From assembly GCA_027490145.1 (NCBI GenBank), contig JAIXYQ010000007.1:62001-126000 (forward strand): DNA of 64,000 nt. The letters are read 5' to 3'. Under the pieces are notes generated by a model. That model ran no database searches and had not been told where the DNA came from. It saw nothing but the letters and a program-made list of their open reading frames with translations. This document shows positions 55,984 through 64,000 of this stretch, piece by piece. The translations under genes and the position numbers were made by a program. Position 1 is the stretch's first letter. Every line of letters begins with the position of its first letter. The DNA comes from Planctomycetaceae bacterium (lineage in GTDB: Bacteria > Planctomycetota > Phycisphaerae > Phycisphaerales > SM1A02).

Positions 55984-56002
55984 CAGCCCCCCAGGCGGGC
56001 TG
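55984..56002. terminator. Short hairpin between convergent TPR and GH57 genes
   Basis: CAGCCC pairs with GGGCTG (7-nt loop) in a 24-nt convergent gap. No T tract. Confidence 0.38.
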
Positions 56003-56004
56003 AC

Positions 56005-57216
56005 TCACTCCCCCGCGCGCTGGCGCAGGTTGTCGAGCACGTTCATGAAGTTGATGTACGCGTCGTACGGACTGTCGTACGGGCTGAAGTACTTGTGCAC
56101 ATCGCCGTCCGCCCAGTACTTCGTGCACATGTAGTAGAGGTGGTCGCTCGTCGTGAGCTTGCGCCAGTCCTCGAGGATGTACTGGTCGCCTTCCGCGTGC
56201 CGGCGGCGCACGGCGGGCTCGAGCCGGTAGAGCTCGGCCGCGGCGTTGTCCTGCAGCGGGTTGCCCAGCCAGGCACTCAGGTCGCGCTCGCTGTCGGCCC
56301 ACGACATCGGCCGCTCGACGTCGTACGTCCCGACGGGAGAGTGCATCGACGTCACCTGGCTCGGCGTGAGGAAACCGTTCTGTCCCGGGTTCACGTCGAA
56401 CACCTTCTCGGGCAGCGCGTCCAGGAACCCGAAGATCCCGGTTTCGGCCCACTGATGCTCGCCGAAGGTCTCGTAGTCCATGAACAGGTTCACCACGTGG
56501 CCATCGCCGTTGACCTGGTTGACCCACTGCGCAAAGCGCTCGGCGGGCAGCGGCCATTCGCGCCAGTTCCTGTCGCCGAAGCGGAACGCGATGTCATCGC
56601 TCAGCCGGTAGTTCTTCAGCAGGAGCCTCGGCGAAGCCGCTCCCTCCGGGATCGAGTGGGGCGGCGGCGCGTAGACGTGGTTCGGGCTGCGTGCGCCCAG
56701 GTGCCGATCGAGACCTTCGCACAGGATCGTGCGGTGGCGGCCCATCCAGGCGATGTGGCCGGCGAGCTCGTTCATGTAGATCAGCTCGGTGTTGCGGAAG
56801 GTCGTGGGTTGCTGGCCGAAGAGCCGCTGGATGCGCGCCTCCTGCAGGGCGACCTGCTCGTTGAACTCGGCCCGCGAGAAGAGGAACGACAGCGAGTGGT
56901 GGCTCGTCTCCGCGATGAACTCGCAGGCACCGGTCGCGCCGAGTTCCTGGAAGAGTCCGATCACATCGGGCGCCCACTGCTCGAGCTGCTCGAGCACCAC
57001 GCCACTCAGCGAGAAGCTCACGCGGAAGCGGCGATCGTGGCGCTTCACCAGGTCGAGCAGCAGGCGGGTGGTGGGCCGATAGCACTTGTCCGCGACCTTC
57101 AGCAGGATCTCGCGGTTCTTCTCGTTGTCGAAATAGAAGGGATCCGTGTCGAACACGGAGTAGCTGCGCAGCCGGAACGGCTGGTGCACCTGGAAGTAGA
57201 AGCACACGGCTGCCAT
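56005..57216 (-). CDS. Glycoside hydrolase family 57 (alpha-amylase/4-alpha-glucanotransferase type)
   Basis: 403-aa family 57 enzyme acting on alpha-glucans. Motif 1 is HQPFRLR (residues 11-17), the nucleophile is probably Glu144 in TFRNTELIYMNE, and the acid/base is probably Asp247 in NLFMDYETFGEHQW. GACEFIAETSHHSL (about 96-109) is the second conserved motif. No signal peptide, so it is likely cytoplasmic and concerned with glycogen or maltodextrin. It is close in size to family members annotated as alpha-amylase. TAGACT ends 9 nt before the ATG with no Shine-Dalgarno. It is divergent from the DegT gene. Confidence 0.92.
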   Translation of the reverse strand: MAAVCFYFQVHQPFRLRSYSVFDTDPFYFDNEKNREILLKVADKCYRPTTRLLLDLVKRHDRRFRVSFSLSGVVLEQLEQWAPDVIGLFQELGATGACEFIAETSHHSLSFLFSRAEFNEQVALQEARIQRLFGQQPTTFRNTELIYMNELAGHIAWMGRHRTILCEGLDRHLGARSPNHVYAPPPHSIPEGAASPRLLLKNYRLSDDIAFRFGDRNWREWPLPAERFAQWVNQVNGDGHVVNLFMDYETFGEHQWAETGIFGFLDALPEKVFDVNPGQNGFLTPSQVTSMHSPVGTYDVERPMSWADSERDLSAWLGNPLQDNAAAELYRLEPAVRRRHAEGDQYILEDWRKLTTSDHLYYMCTKYWADGDVHKYFSPYDSPYDAYINFMNVLDNLRQRAGE

Positions 57217-57225
57217 GGGCGCCCG

Positions 57226-57231
57226 AGTCTA
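57226..57231 (-). promoter_or_regulatory. -10 hexamer TAGACT before the GH57 gene
   Basis: Ends 9 nt before the ATG; no Shine-Dalgarno. Divergent from the DegT promoter. Confidence 0.55.
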
Positions 57232-57267
57232 CGCCCGCCCGGTTTGGGTGGCATCGGCTCGGTTCCC

Positions 57268-57273
57268 TACACT
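57268..57273 (+). promoter_or_regulatory. -10 hexamer TACACT, leaderless start of the DegT gene
   Basis: Ends 6 nt before ATG 57280; TTGGGT 18 nt upstream (57244-57249) may be its -35. No Shine-Dalgarno. Confidence 0.62.
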
Positions 57274-57279
57274 CCCGAC

Positions 57280-58476
57280 ATGACCACGCTCGCCACGCCA
57301 GCGCCCGCCACCGTCGCCGTTCCGCTGCTTGACCTCAAGCCGCAGTACCAGGCCATCAAGGCCGAGATCGAGCCGGTCGTCTGCAAGGTGATGGAGAGCC
57401 AGATGTTCATCCTCGGCCCCGAGGTCGAGGCCTTCGAGCGGGAGATCGCCGAGTACTGCGGCATGAAGCATGCGATCGGCTGCACCAGCGGCAGCGATGC
57501 GCTGCTGCTGGCGCTCATGGCCATCGGCGCCAAGCCCGGCGACGAGGTGCTGTGCCCGAGTTACACCTTCTTCGCCACCGGCGGCGCGATCGCGCGGCTG
57601 GGCGTCAAGCCCGTCTACGTCGACATCGATCCGGCCACCTACAACATGTGCCCCAAGCTCACCGCTGCAGCCGCAGCGAAGTGCCGCCGGCTCAAGGCGA
57701 TCATGCCGGTGCACCTCTATGGCCAGTCGGCCGACGTCGATGCCTTCCTGGCGCTCGGCAAGCAGCTCGGCGTGCCGGTGATCGAAGATTGCGCGCAGGC
57801 CATCGGCACGCGCGACGTGACGGGCGCCATGGTCGGGTCGCGCTGCGCGATCGGGACCTGGAGCTTCTTCCCCACCAAGAACCTGGGCTGCTTCGGTGAT
57901 GGCGGACTCTGTGGCTGCAACTGCCCGCACCTCGATGAGATGATGCGCATGCTGCGCGTGCACGGCAGCAAGGTGCGCTACTACCACAAGCATGTCGGCA
58001 TGAACGGCCGACTCGATGCGCTGCAGGCCGCCGTGCTGCGCATCAAGCTGCGCCACCTGGAGTCGTGGCACGCCGGTCGCGCGCGCAACGCGGCGTTCTA
58101 CGACGCCGCCTTCTCCAAGGCCGGCGCCATGGACACGCGGCACGGCTGGGAAGCCGGCGGCCTCGCGCTGCGGTTCCCGTATGCACTGCCCGCACCCGCG
58201 CGCCACGTCTACAACCAGTACGTGATCCGCGTGCCGGCCGAGCGACGCGATGCGCTGCGCGCATTCCTCGCCGAGCGCAAGATCGGCTCCGAGATCTACT
58301 ACCCGGTGCCGCTGCACCTGCAGGAGTGCTTCGAGTACCTCGGGCAGGGGCCCGGCTCGCTGCCGGTCTCGGAAGCCTGCGCCCTCGAGACGATCGCGCT
58401 GCCGATCTTCCCGGAGCTGAAGCAGGAGCAGCTGCAGGCGGTCGTCGACGGCATCCTGGCCTTCCTGCGCGCCTGA
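57280..58476 (+). CDS. DegT/DnrJ/EryC1/StrS-family PLP aminotransferase
   Basis: 398-aa sugar aminotransferase of fold type I. Evidence: the N-terminal VPLLDLKPQYQAIKAEIE, the GCTSGSDALLLAL cofactor loop (about 67-79), PVHLYGQSADVD, VIEDCAQAIGT (168-178) and the Schiff-base Lys200 in SFFPTKNLGCFGDGG. The C-terminus has YPVPLHLQECF. It should aminate a keto-sugar nucleotide, for example for lipid A or a polysaccharide. TACACT ends 6 nt before ATG 57280; the start has no Shine-Dalgarno. An intrinsic terminator follows at 58526-58560. Substrate unknown. Confidence 0.93.
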   Translation: MTTLATPAPATVAVPLLDLKPQYQAIKAEIEPVVCKVMESQMFILGPEVEAFEREIAEYCGMKHAIGCTSGSDALLLALMAIGAKPGDEVLCPSYTFFATGGAIARLGVKPVYVDIDPATYNMCPKLTAAAAAKCRRLKAIMPVHLYGQSADVDAFLALGKQLGVPVIEDCAQAIGTRDVTGAMVGSRCAIGTWSFFPTKNLGCFGDGGLCGCNCPHLDEMMRMLRVHGSKVRYYHKHVGMNGRLDALQAAVLRIKLRHLESWHAGRARNAAFYDAAFSKAGAMDTRHGWEAGGLALRFPYALPAPARHVYNQYVIRVPAERRDALRAFLAERKIGSEIYYPVPLHLQECFEYLGQGPGSLPVSEACALETIALPIFPELKQEQLQAVVDGILAFLRA

Positions 58477-58525
58477 GCCCGGTTGGCCGCGTGCTGCGGC
58501 CCCACGCAGGTCCTGAAACCCTCAG

Positions 58526-58560
58526 CGCGCCCCGTTTCATGCGGGGCGCGTTGCATTTTT
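58526..58560 (+). terminator. Intrinsic terminator of the DegT gene
   Basis: CGCGCCCCG pairs with CGGGGCGCG (7-nt loop), followed by TTGCATTTTT. Confidence 0.87.
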
Positions 58561-58609
58561 GCGTCGTCGGCTTGCGCGGCTGCGGCGCGAATTCGACCGT
58601 TGTCCTGGA

Positions 58610-58660
58610 GGGACGGAAAGGGACTCGGAGGGAGGGAAAGGGAATCTGAGGGAAAACGGG
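58610..58660 (+). repeat. Five GGGA-headed decamers, G-quadruplex candidate in a leader
   Basis: G-triplets begin exactly every 10 nt at 58610, 58620, 58630, 58640 and 58650, with two more at 58634 and 58658. The units are GGGACGGAAA, GGGACTCGGA, GGGAGGGAAA, GGGAATCTGA and GGGAAAACGG. Seven G3 runs have loops of 1-7 nt, which satisfies the usual G-quadruplex pattern on the RNA-like strand. It lies between the DegT terminator and the ribosome binding site of the degenerate ATPase gene. Confidence 0.75.
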
Positions 58661-58682
58661 CAGGTCGACGAAAGTCGCCTGC
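58660..58682 (+). promoter_or_regulatory. GAAA-tetraloop hairpin before the ribosome binding site
   Basis: GCAGG and CGAC (one bulged T between) pair with GTCG and CCTGC, closed by a GAAA loop after C-G. The AGGAGG at 58697-58702 is 14 nt further on and 5 nt before ATG 58708. Could affect ribosome access. Confidence 0.6.
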
Positions 58683-58707
58683 ACAAGGGAACGATCAGGA
58701 GGCTGCC

Positions 58708-59415
58708 ATGAACGACTCAACCAACCACGCAGGCAGCACCGGCACGACGCAGCAGGACGCCCGAGGGCGCTTGGAGGGAGCGCCCTTGGGCGTCCGTTGC
58801 GTTGCGCCACGCGGTTGGACCGCTCGGCTCGGGCCCCGCCCGAGCGATGCGGATGCCTTCGAAGCCTGCGCCGACGCGGATGATCCACACCGCGCGCCGG
58901 CGTGCACCGTCGAGGTGCACTGGCACGACCTGGCCGATCCGACCGAGCCCAACCACGGTGCAGCCACGGAGTGCGCCGAGGAGTCACTGGCCGGCTGCGT
59001 GCTGCGCGTGGTCGACCTCCTGCACTCCTTCGCCACCACGCACGATGTCCGGCTCCGCGCCGAGATCGATGCGAGCGCGCGATGCACGCCTGCAGGACCG
59101 CTCGCGACCGTGCTGTTCAGCGCGGTGCGCCATGCGATCGAGGCTGCATCGGGCCCCGCCGCCGCACATCCGATCGAGGGCCACGAGGTCTCGGTCTGCG
59201 TGCGCGCCGATGGCCACAGTGCCTTCGTGCACGTCATGGACAATTCAGCCGACGCCCAGTCGGCCGACTCGGTGATGCTCGGTCACAGCATGGGGCTGTG
59301 CCGCGGCATCGTGGAGCGGCTCGGTGGAGCGCTCAGCATGCGCCAGGTGCCGTTCGGCCCCGGCGCACTCATCTCGGTCAGCGTTCCTGCGGAGAACCTG
59401 CGGCGCGCCGGATGA
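58708..59415 (+). CDS. GHKL/HATPase-like regulatory protein with degenerate ATP site
   Basis: 235-aa protein; the N-terminal 90 residues are low in recognisable motifs, and residues about 95-232 resemble the dimer-end plus ATPase domain of histidine kinases (LRVVDLLHSFATTHDVRLRAEID, in part). The N-box reads LATVLFSAVRHAIEAA, with Ser138 where Asn coordinates Mg in active enzymes. The G1 box is VHVMDNSAD and the G2 box GHSMGLCRGIVERLGG. A phosphoacceptor His motif is not seen. It looks like a kinase-derived regulator that may not hydrolyse ATP normally. The start has AGGAGG 5 nt upstream and an unusual leader. A terminator follows at 59467-59498. Confidence 0.6.
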   Translation: MNDSTNHAGSTGTTQQDARGRLEGAPLGVRCVAPRGWTARLGPRPSDADAFEACADADDPHRAPACTVEVHWHDLADPTEPNHGAATECAEESLAGCVLRVVDLLHSFATTHDVRLRAEIDASARCTPAGPLATVLFSAVRHAIEAASGPAAAHPIEGHEVSVCVRADGHSAFVHVMDNSADAQSADSVMLGHSMGLCRGIVERLGGALSMRQVPFGPGALISVSVPAENLRRAG

Positions 59416-59466
59416 TCACGGTCCTACTTCTCCCGCGCAGTCGGTTCGCGCGGGACCTCCTGGTTG

Positions 59467-59505
59467 GGGCGGGTCGCGGAGGGGCGACCCGCCCTTTTCC
59501 CTTTC
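59467..59505 (+). terminator. Intrinsic terminator of the degenerate ATPase gene
   Basis: GGGCGGGTCGC pairs perfectly with GCGACCCGCCC (6-nt loop), followed by TTTTCCCTTTC. Confidence 0.9.
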
Positions 59506-59595
59506 ACGACTGCTGCGATGAAGACTCAGGGAATCACGCGTGTTTCGTGCATCGCGCACGCACCGAACCGATACTCTCCCCGTAGGACCTGCATC

Positions 59596-62172
59596 ATGCT
59601 GAAGGCACGAACCATCGTCTCGACCATCTGCTCGCTCGGGCTCGCCGCCGCGGCGCACGCGCAGGCACCGATCGGCTGGCAGGTCGCTGCGCAGTCGATC
59701 GATGCACCCGCCACGGGCGAGACCTGGGGCTACAGCATCGCGTTCAACGAAGATGCCTCGCTCCTGGCCGTCGGCGCACCCAACGCACGCGTGCTCGGGG
59801 GCAGCGGCGTGGGCAAGGTCTACATCTACGAGCGCCTGGTCGATGGCACGGGCGCAGTGAGCTGGAATCTCGCACAGACCATCCCGGCACCCCCGTTCGT
59901 CACGACGGATCCGGATGATCCCTACGTGGTGGTCGGCTTCGCGCAGTTCGGCTGCTCGGTCGCGCTCGAGAACGACACGCTCGTCGTGGGCTCGTGGGGC
60001 TGGACCGCGCAGGGGGAGACGACCACCTTCAGCGGCCGCGCCTTCGTCTACTCGCGGGTGTCCGGCACCTTCGGTACGGTCGATGCCGACAATCCGGATG
60101 GGCAGACCTACACGCTGCCGACCTTCACGCTCCGTCCCGATGACCGCGCTGCGCTCGATCTCTTCGGCTACGAGGTCGCCATCGACTTCGAGGGCGCCAA
60201 CGGCACGATCGTCGTGGGCAAGCAGCTCGGCGAGGGCCCGGCGGATCAGAGCAACGCTGGTTCGGCCTACGTCTTCGAGGGATCAGGTGCGGCGTGGACC
60301 CAGGTCGCCAAGCTCACGACCGGCGCCGATGCGGCGGCCAACGACAACTTCGGCGAGCAGATCGCCGTGCGCGACGGCACCGTCGTCGTGGGTTGCCCCA
60401 AGCACGATGGCCCCACCGGCAGCACCAACAGCGGCACGGTCTTCGTGTTCGAGCGGCCCGGTGCCTTTGGTTCGTGGGGCGCGGCCACCGAGCCGACCAC
60501 GTCGATCCGATCCGCCGACGGCAGTTCCAACGATGCCTTCGGTGCCAGCGTCGATGTGCTCAAGGATGGTGGCGGCACGCTCATCGCCATCGGTGCGCCG
60601 GGCTACGACCGCGACCAAGCGGGTGACAGCTTCAACGGCAACGGCGCCACCTACGTCTACACCGGCTCCGGCACCACCTGGTCGCTCGCCAATCGTGGCT
60701 TCGCGCGCGAGTCGAACCCGAACAATGCCTTCGGGTTCTCCGTGGCGGTTGCGGGCTCGGTGAACCAACCCAGCCTGATCGTGGGCAGCCCCGGCTACGA
60801 GGGCGGCGCCGTGGGTTCGGGTGTCGGCTTCAACGTGCTCGGCAGCGGTGGCACCTACAGCCTTGCCGGCAGCGACCTTTGGGTGCCGGATTCCGCCGCG
60901 AACGGCGCCATCGGCCGCAGCGTCGCGCATCGTCGCCTGGTGGGCGCCGACATCGTCATCCGTGCTGCGCTCGGCAGTGAGTACCCAACCCTCGCTCCGC
61001 GCATCTTCGTCTGGGACTTCGGCACCTCGGTGCCGGGTCCCGACTACCCCACCGACAAGCAGATCGCCGCCGGCGTGCCGCCCGAGCCCGTCGCCCCCGG
61101 CGCAGACGGATTCCCCGATGACGCCACGGGCGGTCAGCCCGCAGGTGGTGGGGTTCCCACGGGCGGCGTCGGCGGCGGTTCCACCGTGGTGATTCCGCTC
61201 ACGCCCATCCAGGCGGACTTCGGCCTCGTGATCGGCACCGTCATGGTGACCAACGGCAACCAGTTGCTCGGCTTCCAGACCGATGGCCGCAACGCGCGCA
61301 GCAAGAGCGAAGCCCAGCCCATCGGCACGATCCCGGCAGGCTGGATCTACCTGGCCGCGCCCGACATCAACGGCGATCGCGGTGGCGATCCGTTGTTCAT
61401 CGACACCACCACCGACAAGGTGCGCGCCTGGCTGCGCGATGGCCTGACCGTCACCGGCCAGCGTGAAGTCGGCAACTGGAACAGTGATCTTCGCTACCTC
61501 ACCTTCGGCAAGCTCAACGACGGCCAGTCCGACGACATCGTGTGGCAGGATGGTGACGAGGTCGTCGTGTGGTTCATCGCCGATGGCGCCATCGAGAACG
61601 AAGCCCGCATCCCGCTGCCCGGCGCCGATGCCCTGGATCCGTCCACCCTCGCCGGCTGGGAAGCGACGATCACCGACATCGACACCGACAACGCGTTCGA
61701 GCTCGTGCTGCGCAAGGCCGGCGTGGGCGCCTTCCTCTACCGCGTCTCCGATGACGGCACCGAGCCGGTGCAGCAGGAGCTGCCCGACCAGGGGCCGGGC
61801 TTCACGCTCCTCGGTTCCGCCGACATGGACGGTGAGGATGCCAGCGACCTGGTCTGGCACGACCTCAGCCGCGATGCGCCGTACTTCTCCTACCTGCGGG
61901 TGACCCAGGACAATCTCGGCAACGAGATCATCGTCGAGGAGGGCGGCCGCGACTGGCCGCTGAGCTTCGGCGGGATCACGCCGGTCGAGGTGCGCGACCT
62001 CGACTCCAACGGCACCGGTGACTTCATCCTGCAGATCGGCAGCGACGCGATCATCTTCCTGACCGAGATCAAGTCGACCGACAGCGGCTTCTCATACCTG
62101 GGCACGGCGTATCGCCGCAACCTCGGGTCGGTCCCGGGCGGCGGACAGGTCCGCGGCTTCGGCGTGCGGTGA
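59596..62172 (+). CDS. Secreted FG-GAP beta-propeller protein
   Basis: 858-aa exported protein. Signal peptide about residues 1-22 (AAAAHAQ). The N-terminal half has seven or so FG-GAP-like repeats of the form GYSIAFNEDASLLAVGAPN, FGCSVALENDTLVVGS, FGEQIAVRDGTVVVGCP and FGFSVAVAG, as in integrin-type propellers with Ca-binding loops. A Gly/Pro-rich linker (near residue 510) leads to a second domain with VCBS-like repeats (APDINGDRGGDPLF, TDIDTDNAFELVL, RDLDSNGTGDFIL). No PEP-CTERM motif. Probably a surface adhesion or structural protein. A ribosome binding site AGGA lies upstream, with TACTCT at 59572-59577 as a possible -10. Confidence 0.82.
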   Translation: MLKARTIVSTICSLGLAAAAHAQAPIGWQVAAQSIDAPATGETWGYSIAFNEDASLLAVGAPNARVLGGSGVGKVYIYERLVDGTGAVSWNLAQTIPAPPFVTTDPDDPYVVVGFAQFGCSVALENDTLVVGSWGWTAQGETTTFSGRAFVYSRVSGTFGTVDADNPDGQTYTLPTFTLRPDDRAALDLFGYEVAIDFEGANGTIVVGKQLGEGPADQSNAGSAYVFEGSGAAWTQVAKLTTGADAAANDNFGEQIAVRDGTVVVGCPKHDGPTGSTNSGTVFVFERPGAFGSWGAATEPTTSIRSADGSSNDAFGASVDVLKDGGGTLIAIGAPGYDRDQAGDSFNGNGATYVYTGSGTTWSLANRGFARESNPNNAFGFSVAVAGSVNQPSLIVGSPGYEGGAVGSGVGFNVLGSGGTYSLAGSDLWVPDSAANGAIGRSVAHRRLVGADIVIRAALGSEYPTLAPRIFVWDFGTSVPGPDYPTDKQIAAGVPPEPVAPGADGFPDDATGGQPAGGGVPTGGVGGGSTVVIPLTPIQADFGLVIGTVMVTNGNQLLGFQTDGRNARSKSEAQPIGTIPAGWIYLAAPDINGDRGGDPLFIDTTTDKVRAWLRDGLTVTGQREVGNWNSDLRYLTFGKLNDGQSDDIVWQDGDEVVVWFIADGAIENEARIPLPGADALDPSTLAGWEATITDIDTDNAFELVLRKAGVGAFLYRVSDDGTEPVQQELPDQGPGFTLLGSADMDGEDASDLVWHDLSRDAPYFSYLRVTQDNLGNEIIVEEGGRDWPLSFGGITPVEVRDLDSNGTGDFILQIGSDAIIFLTEIKSTDSGFSYLGTAYRRNLGSVPGGGQVRGFGVR

Positions 62173-62272
62173 GCCACGACGCCGGTTCCAACGTGGCTGA
62201 ACCGTGATGGATCGCGGCGCGTGCGCGCCACGAGTGTGGTGCGGGCGCGCGGCGAGTCCGCTCGACCCGCCC

Positions 62273-63253
<981 letters not shown>

Positions 63254-63259
63254 GGGCGG

Positions 63260-63265
63260 ACTGTA
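63260..63265 (-). promoter_or_regulatory. -10 hexamer TACAGT, leaderless start of moxR
   Basis: Ends 6 nt before ATG 63253; no Shine-Dalgarno. Confidence 0.6.
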
Positions 63266-63344
63266 TCCCGGGAGCACCCGGCCCGATCGCGCCGTCGCGC
63301 CCACCGGCGTCGCAGAAGCAAAGTCCGGGTCCCCCCAGTCGCCA

Positions 63345-63465
63345 CAGCCCGTCGATCCGTCGATAGCCTTCCGGGGTCCCCTCCCGGCGGAGGAATGCGG
63401 TGCGAATCCGCAGCGAACGCGTCACCGTGAGCAGGCTTGTCCTGCAAGTCGGGTCGACCGCCGGT
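63345..63465 (+). promoter_or_regulatory. Cobalamin (B12) riboswitch
   Basis: The core reads GAGGAATGCGGTGCGAATCC followed by GCAGCGAACGCGTCACCGTGA, which fits the riboswitch consensus GGGAA..GGUGxxAAUCC..GC..CCCGCxACUGU. The 3' element AAGTCGGGTCGACCGCC matches the AGUCAGGAxACCUGCC box. Boundaries are approximate. A 7-bp hairpin (GCATCCG/CGGATGC, 63487-63507) lies between the aptamer and the ribosome binding site and could be the expression platform; no T tract follows, so translational control is more likely. B12 binding would normally repress the gene at 63526. Confidence 0.87.
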
Positions 63466-63486
63466 CAGGGGTTCGTTGCTCGCCTT

Positions 63487-63507
63487 GCATCCGCGCGAAA
63501 CGGATGC
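63487..63507 (+). promoter_or_regulatory. Hairpin between riboswitch and start codon, possible expression platform
   Basis: GCATCCG pairs with CGGATGC around a CGCGAAA loop. The site lies 10 nt before the AAGGGA ribosome binding site of the PEP-CTERM-type gene. There is no following T run. It could switch with the aptamer or simply be a stable spacer. Confidence 0.5.
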
Positions 63508-63525
63508 GCAACCTGAAAGGGACCC

Positions 63526-64000
63526 ATGCGTCCTTCCCTCCTTGCCTCGGCCAACATGGCCGTGGCCTGCCTCGCGTCGTCGTCCCCGGCCGCCGTCATC
63601 GCCTCGTACTCGGTCGGCTCGGGTTCAAGCACCAGTTCGGTCCAGATCGACTTTTCCAACGGGAACGGCTACCTGTTCACCGTGCGTTGGGACGAGCCGA
63701 TGAACGGCTACCAGCTGCTGCAGTACATCGACAGCCAGCTGACGTCCGTGTCGCACACGGCACAGGTGTTCTCCTTCGGCGTGTTCGTGACCGGCATCGG
63801 CGTGGGCGCCGACACGGAGTACGGCGAGGGCGACCAGTGGCCCGTCGAGAACTACTGGCACTACTGGACGCAGGACTCCGGCGCCTGGCAGCAGGCGATG
63901 GTCGGCGCGAGTGATCGCACGATCTTCAACGGTTCGTTCGATGCCTGGGTGTTCGGCAGCTCCGTGGCCCCGCAGGCCGTGCCCGCGCCGGGTGCGTTGG
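63526..64000 (+). CDS. PEP-CTERM-type secreted protein under a cobalamin riboswitch, 3' end cut by window
   Basis: The open frame runs 158 codons to the window edge. An N-terminal signal peptide (about residues 1-23, SSPAAVIA) is followed by a compact domain rich in Gly, Ser, Tyr and Trp (WDEPMNGYQLLQYID, ENYWHYWTQDSGAWQQAM). The visible end reads QAVPAPGAL, the start of a VPxPGxL-type PEP-CTERM signal, so the missing part should be a hydrophobic helix and a basic tail. The exosortase at the left end of the window could process it. An AAGGGA ribosome binding site is 3 nt before ATG 63526. The riboswitch upstream suggests a cobalamin- or cobalt-related role; this is inference. Confidence 0.75.
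   Translation, partial: MRPSLLASANMAVACLASSSPAAVIASYSVGSGSSTSSVQIDFSNGNGYLFTVRWDEPMNGYQLLQYIDSQLTSVSHTAQVFSFGVFVTGIGVGADTEYGEGDQWPVENYWHYWTQDSGAWQQAMVGASDRTIFNGSFDAWVFGSSVAPQAVPAPGAL

Overview
The window is high-GC, densely coded bacterial DNA that looks like a planctomycete, most likely of the Phycisphaerae/Phycisphaerales type. The reasons are a dockerin-like C-terminus of the form DxDGDGxVGGxDLGxLLxxW, exosortase/PEP-CTERM machinery, many large TPR and beta-propeller secreted proteins, LL-diaminopimelate aminotransferase, and a cobalamin riboswitch in front of a PEP-CTERM-type protein. The assignment is inferred from gene content only. No rRNA, tRNA, CRISPR array, integrase or insertion sequence was found, and the region reads as ordinary chromosome.

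Layout. 1-9774: an exosortase/exopolysaccharide locus (exosortase, EpsI-type partner, 1574-aa TPR protein, Wzz/BY-kinase-like chain-length protein, WecA/TagO-type sugar-phosphate transferase). It runs with short overlaps into a division/cell-wall block at 9771-13773 (rsmH, LysM protein, FtsL-like protein, FtsI). 13825-17488 (minus): beta-barrel protein, class III nucleotide cyclase and a cupredoxin-like protein. 17586-22321 (minus): 2-oxoglutarate dehydrogenase E1 and E2 plus a lipoprotein. 22493-26046 (minus): priA overlapping carA. 26197-32790 (plus): secretin, STAS anti-anti-sigma protein, anti-sigma-type ATPase, Gfo/Idh oxidoreductase, endonuclease IV, TPR lipoprotein. 32856-36098: queF and a large secreted protein. 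36135-42557: rlmE/esterase, a DUF4097-like lipoprotein, dapL/methyltransferase and an M42 peptidase. 42809-49197: tricorn-type protease, pentaheme cytochrome with dockerin tail, lipoprotein. 49213-55980: an incomplete oligopeptide ABC transporter, a helical-repeat protein and a TPR-like secreted protein. 56005-64000: GH57 glycosidase, DegT aminotransferase, a degenerate histidine-kinase-type ATPase, an FG-GAP surface protein, MoxR, and the riboswitch-controlled PEP-CTERM-type protein cut by the window end.

How it fits together. The left end encodes synthesis, length control and sorting machinery for a surface polymer and exosortase substrates, and the right end carries a likely substrate. Many other products are exported (lipoproteins, propellers, TPR proteins, cytochrome, tricorn protease), as expected for an envelope-rich planctomycete.

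The strongest unexpected signal is in the promoters. Fourteen genes that begin transcription units have a TANNNT hexamer ending 6-9 nt before the ATG and no Shine-Dalgarno, so they are probably translated from leaderless mRNAs. Several operon-internal genes, and the genes with long leaders, do carry a Shine-Dalgarno. A second non-coding signal is a leader at 58610-58707 with five 10-nt units that each begin GGGA, a GAAA-capped hairpin and a strong Shine-Dalgarno, in front of a degenerate ATPase gene.
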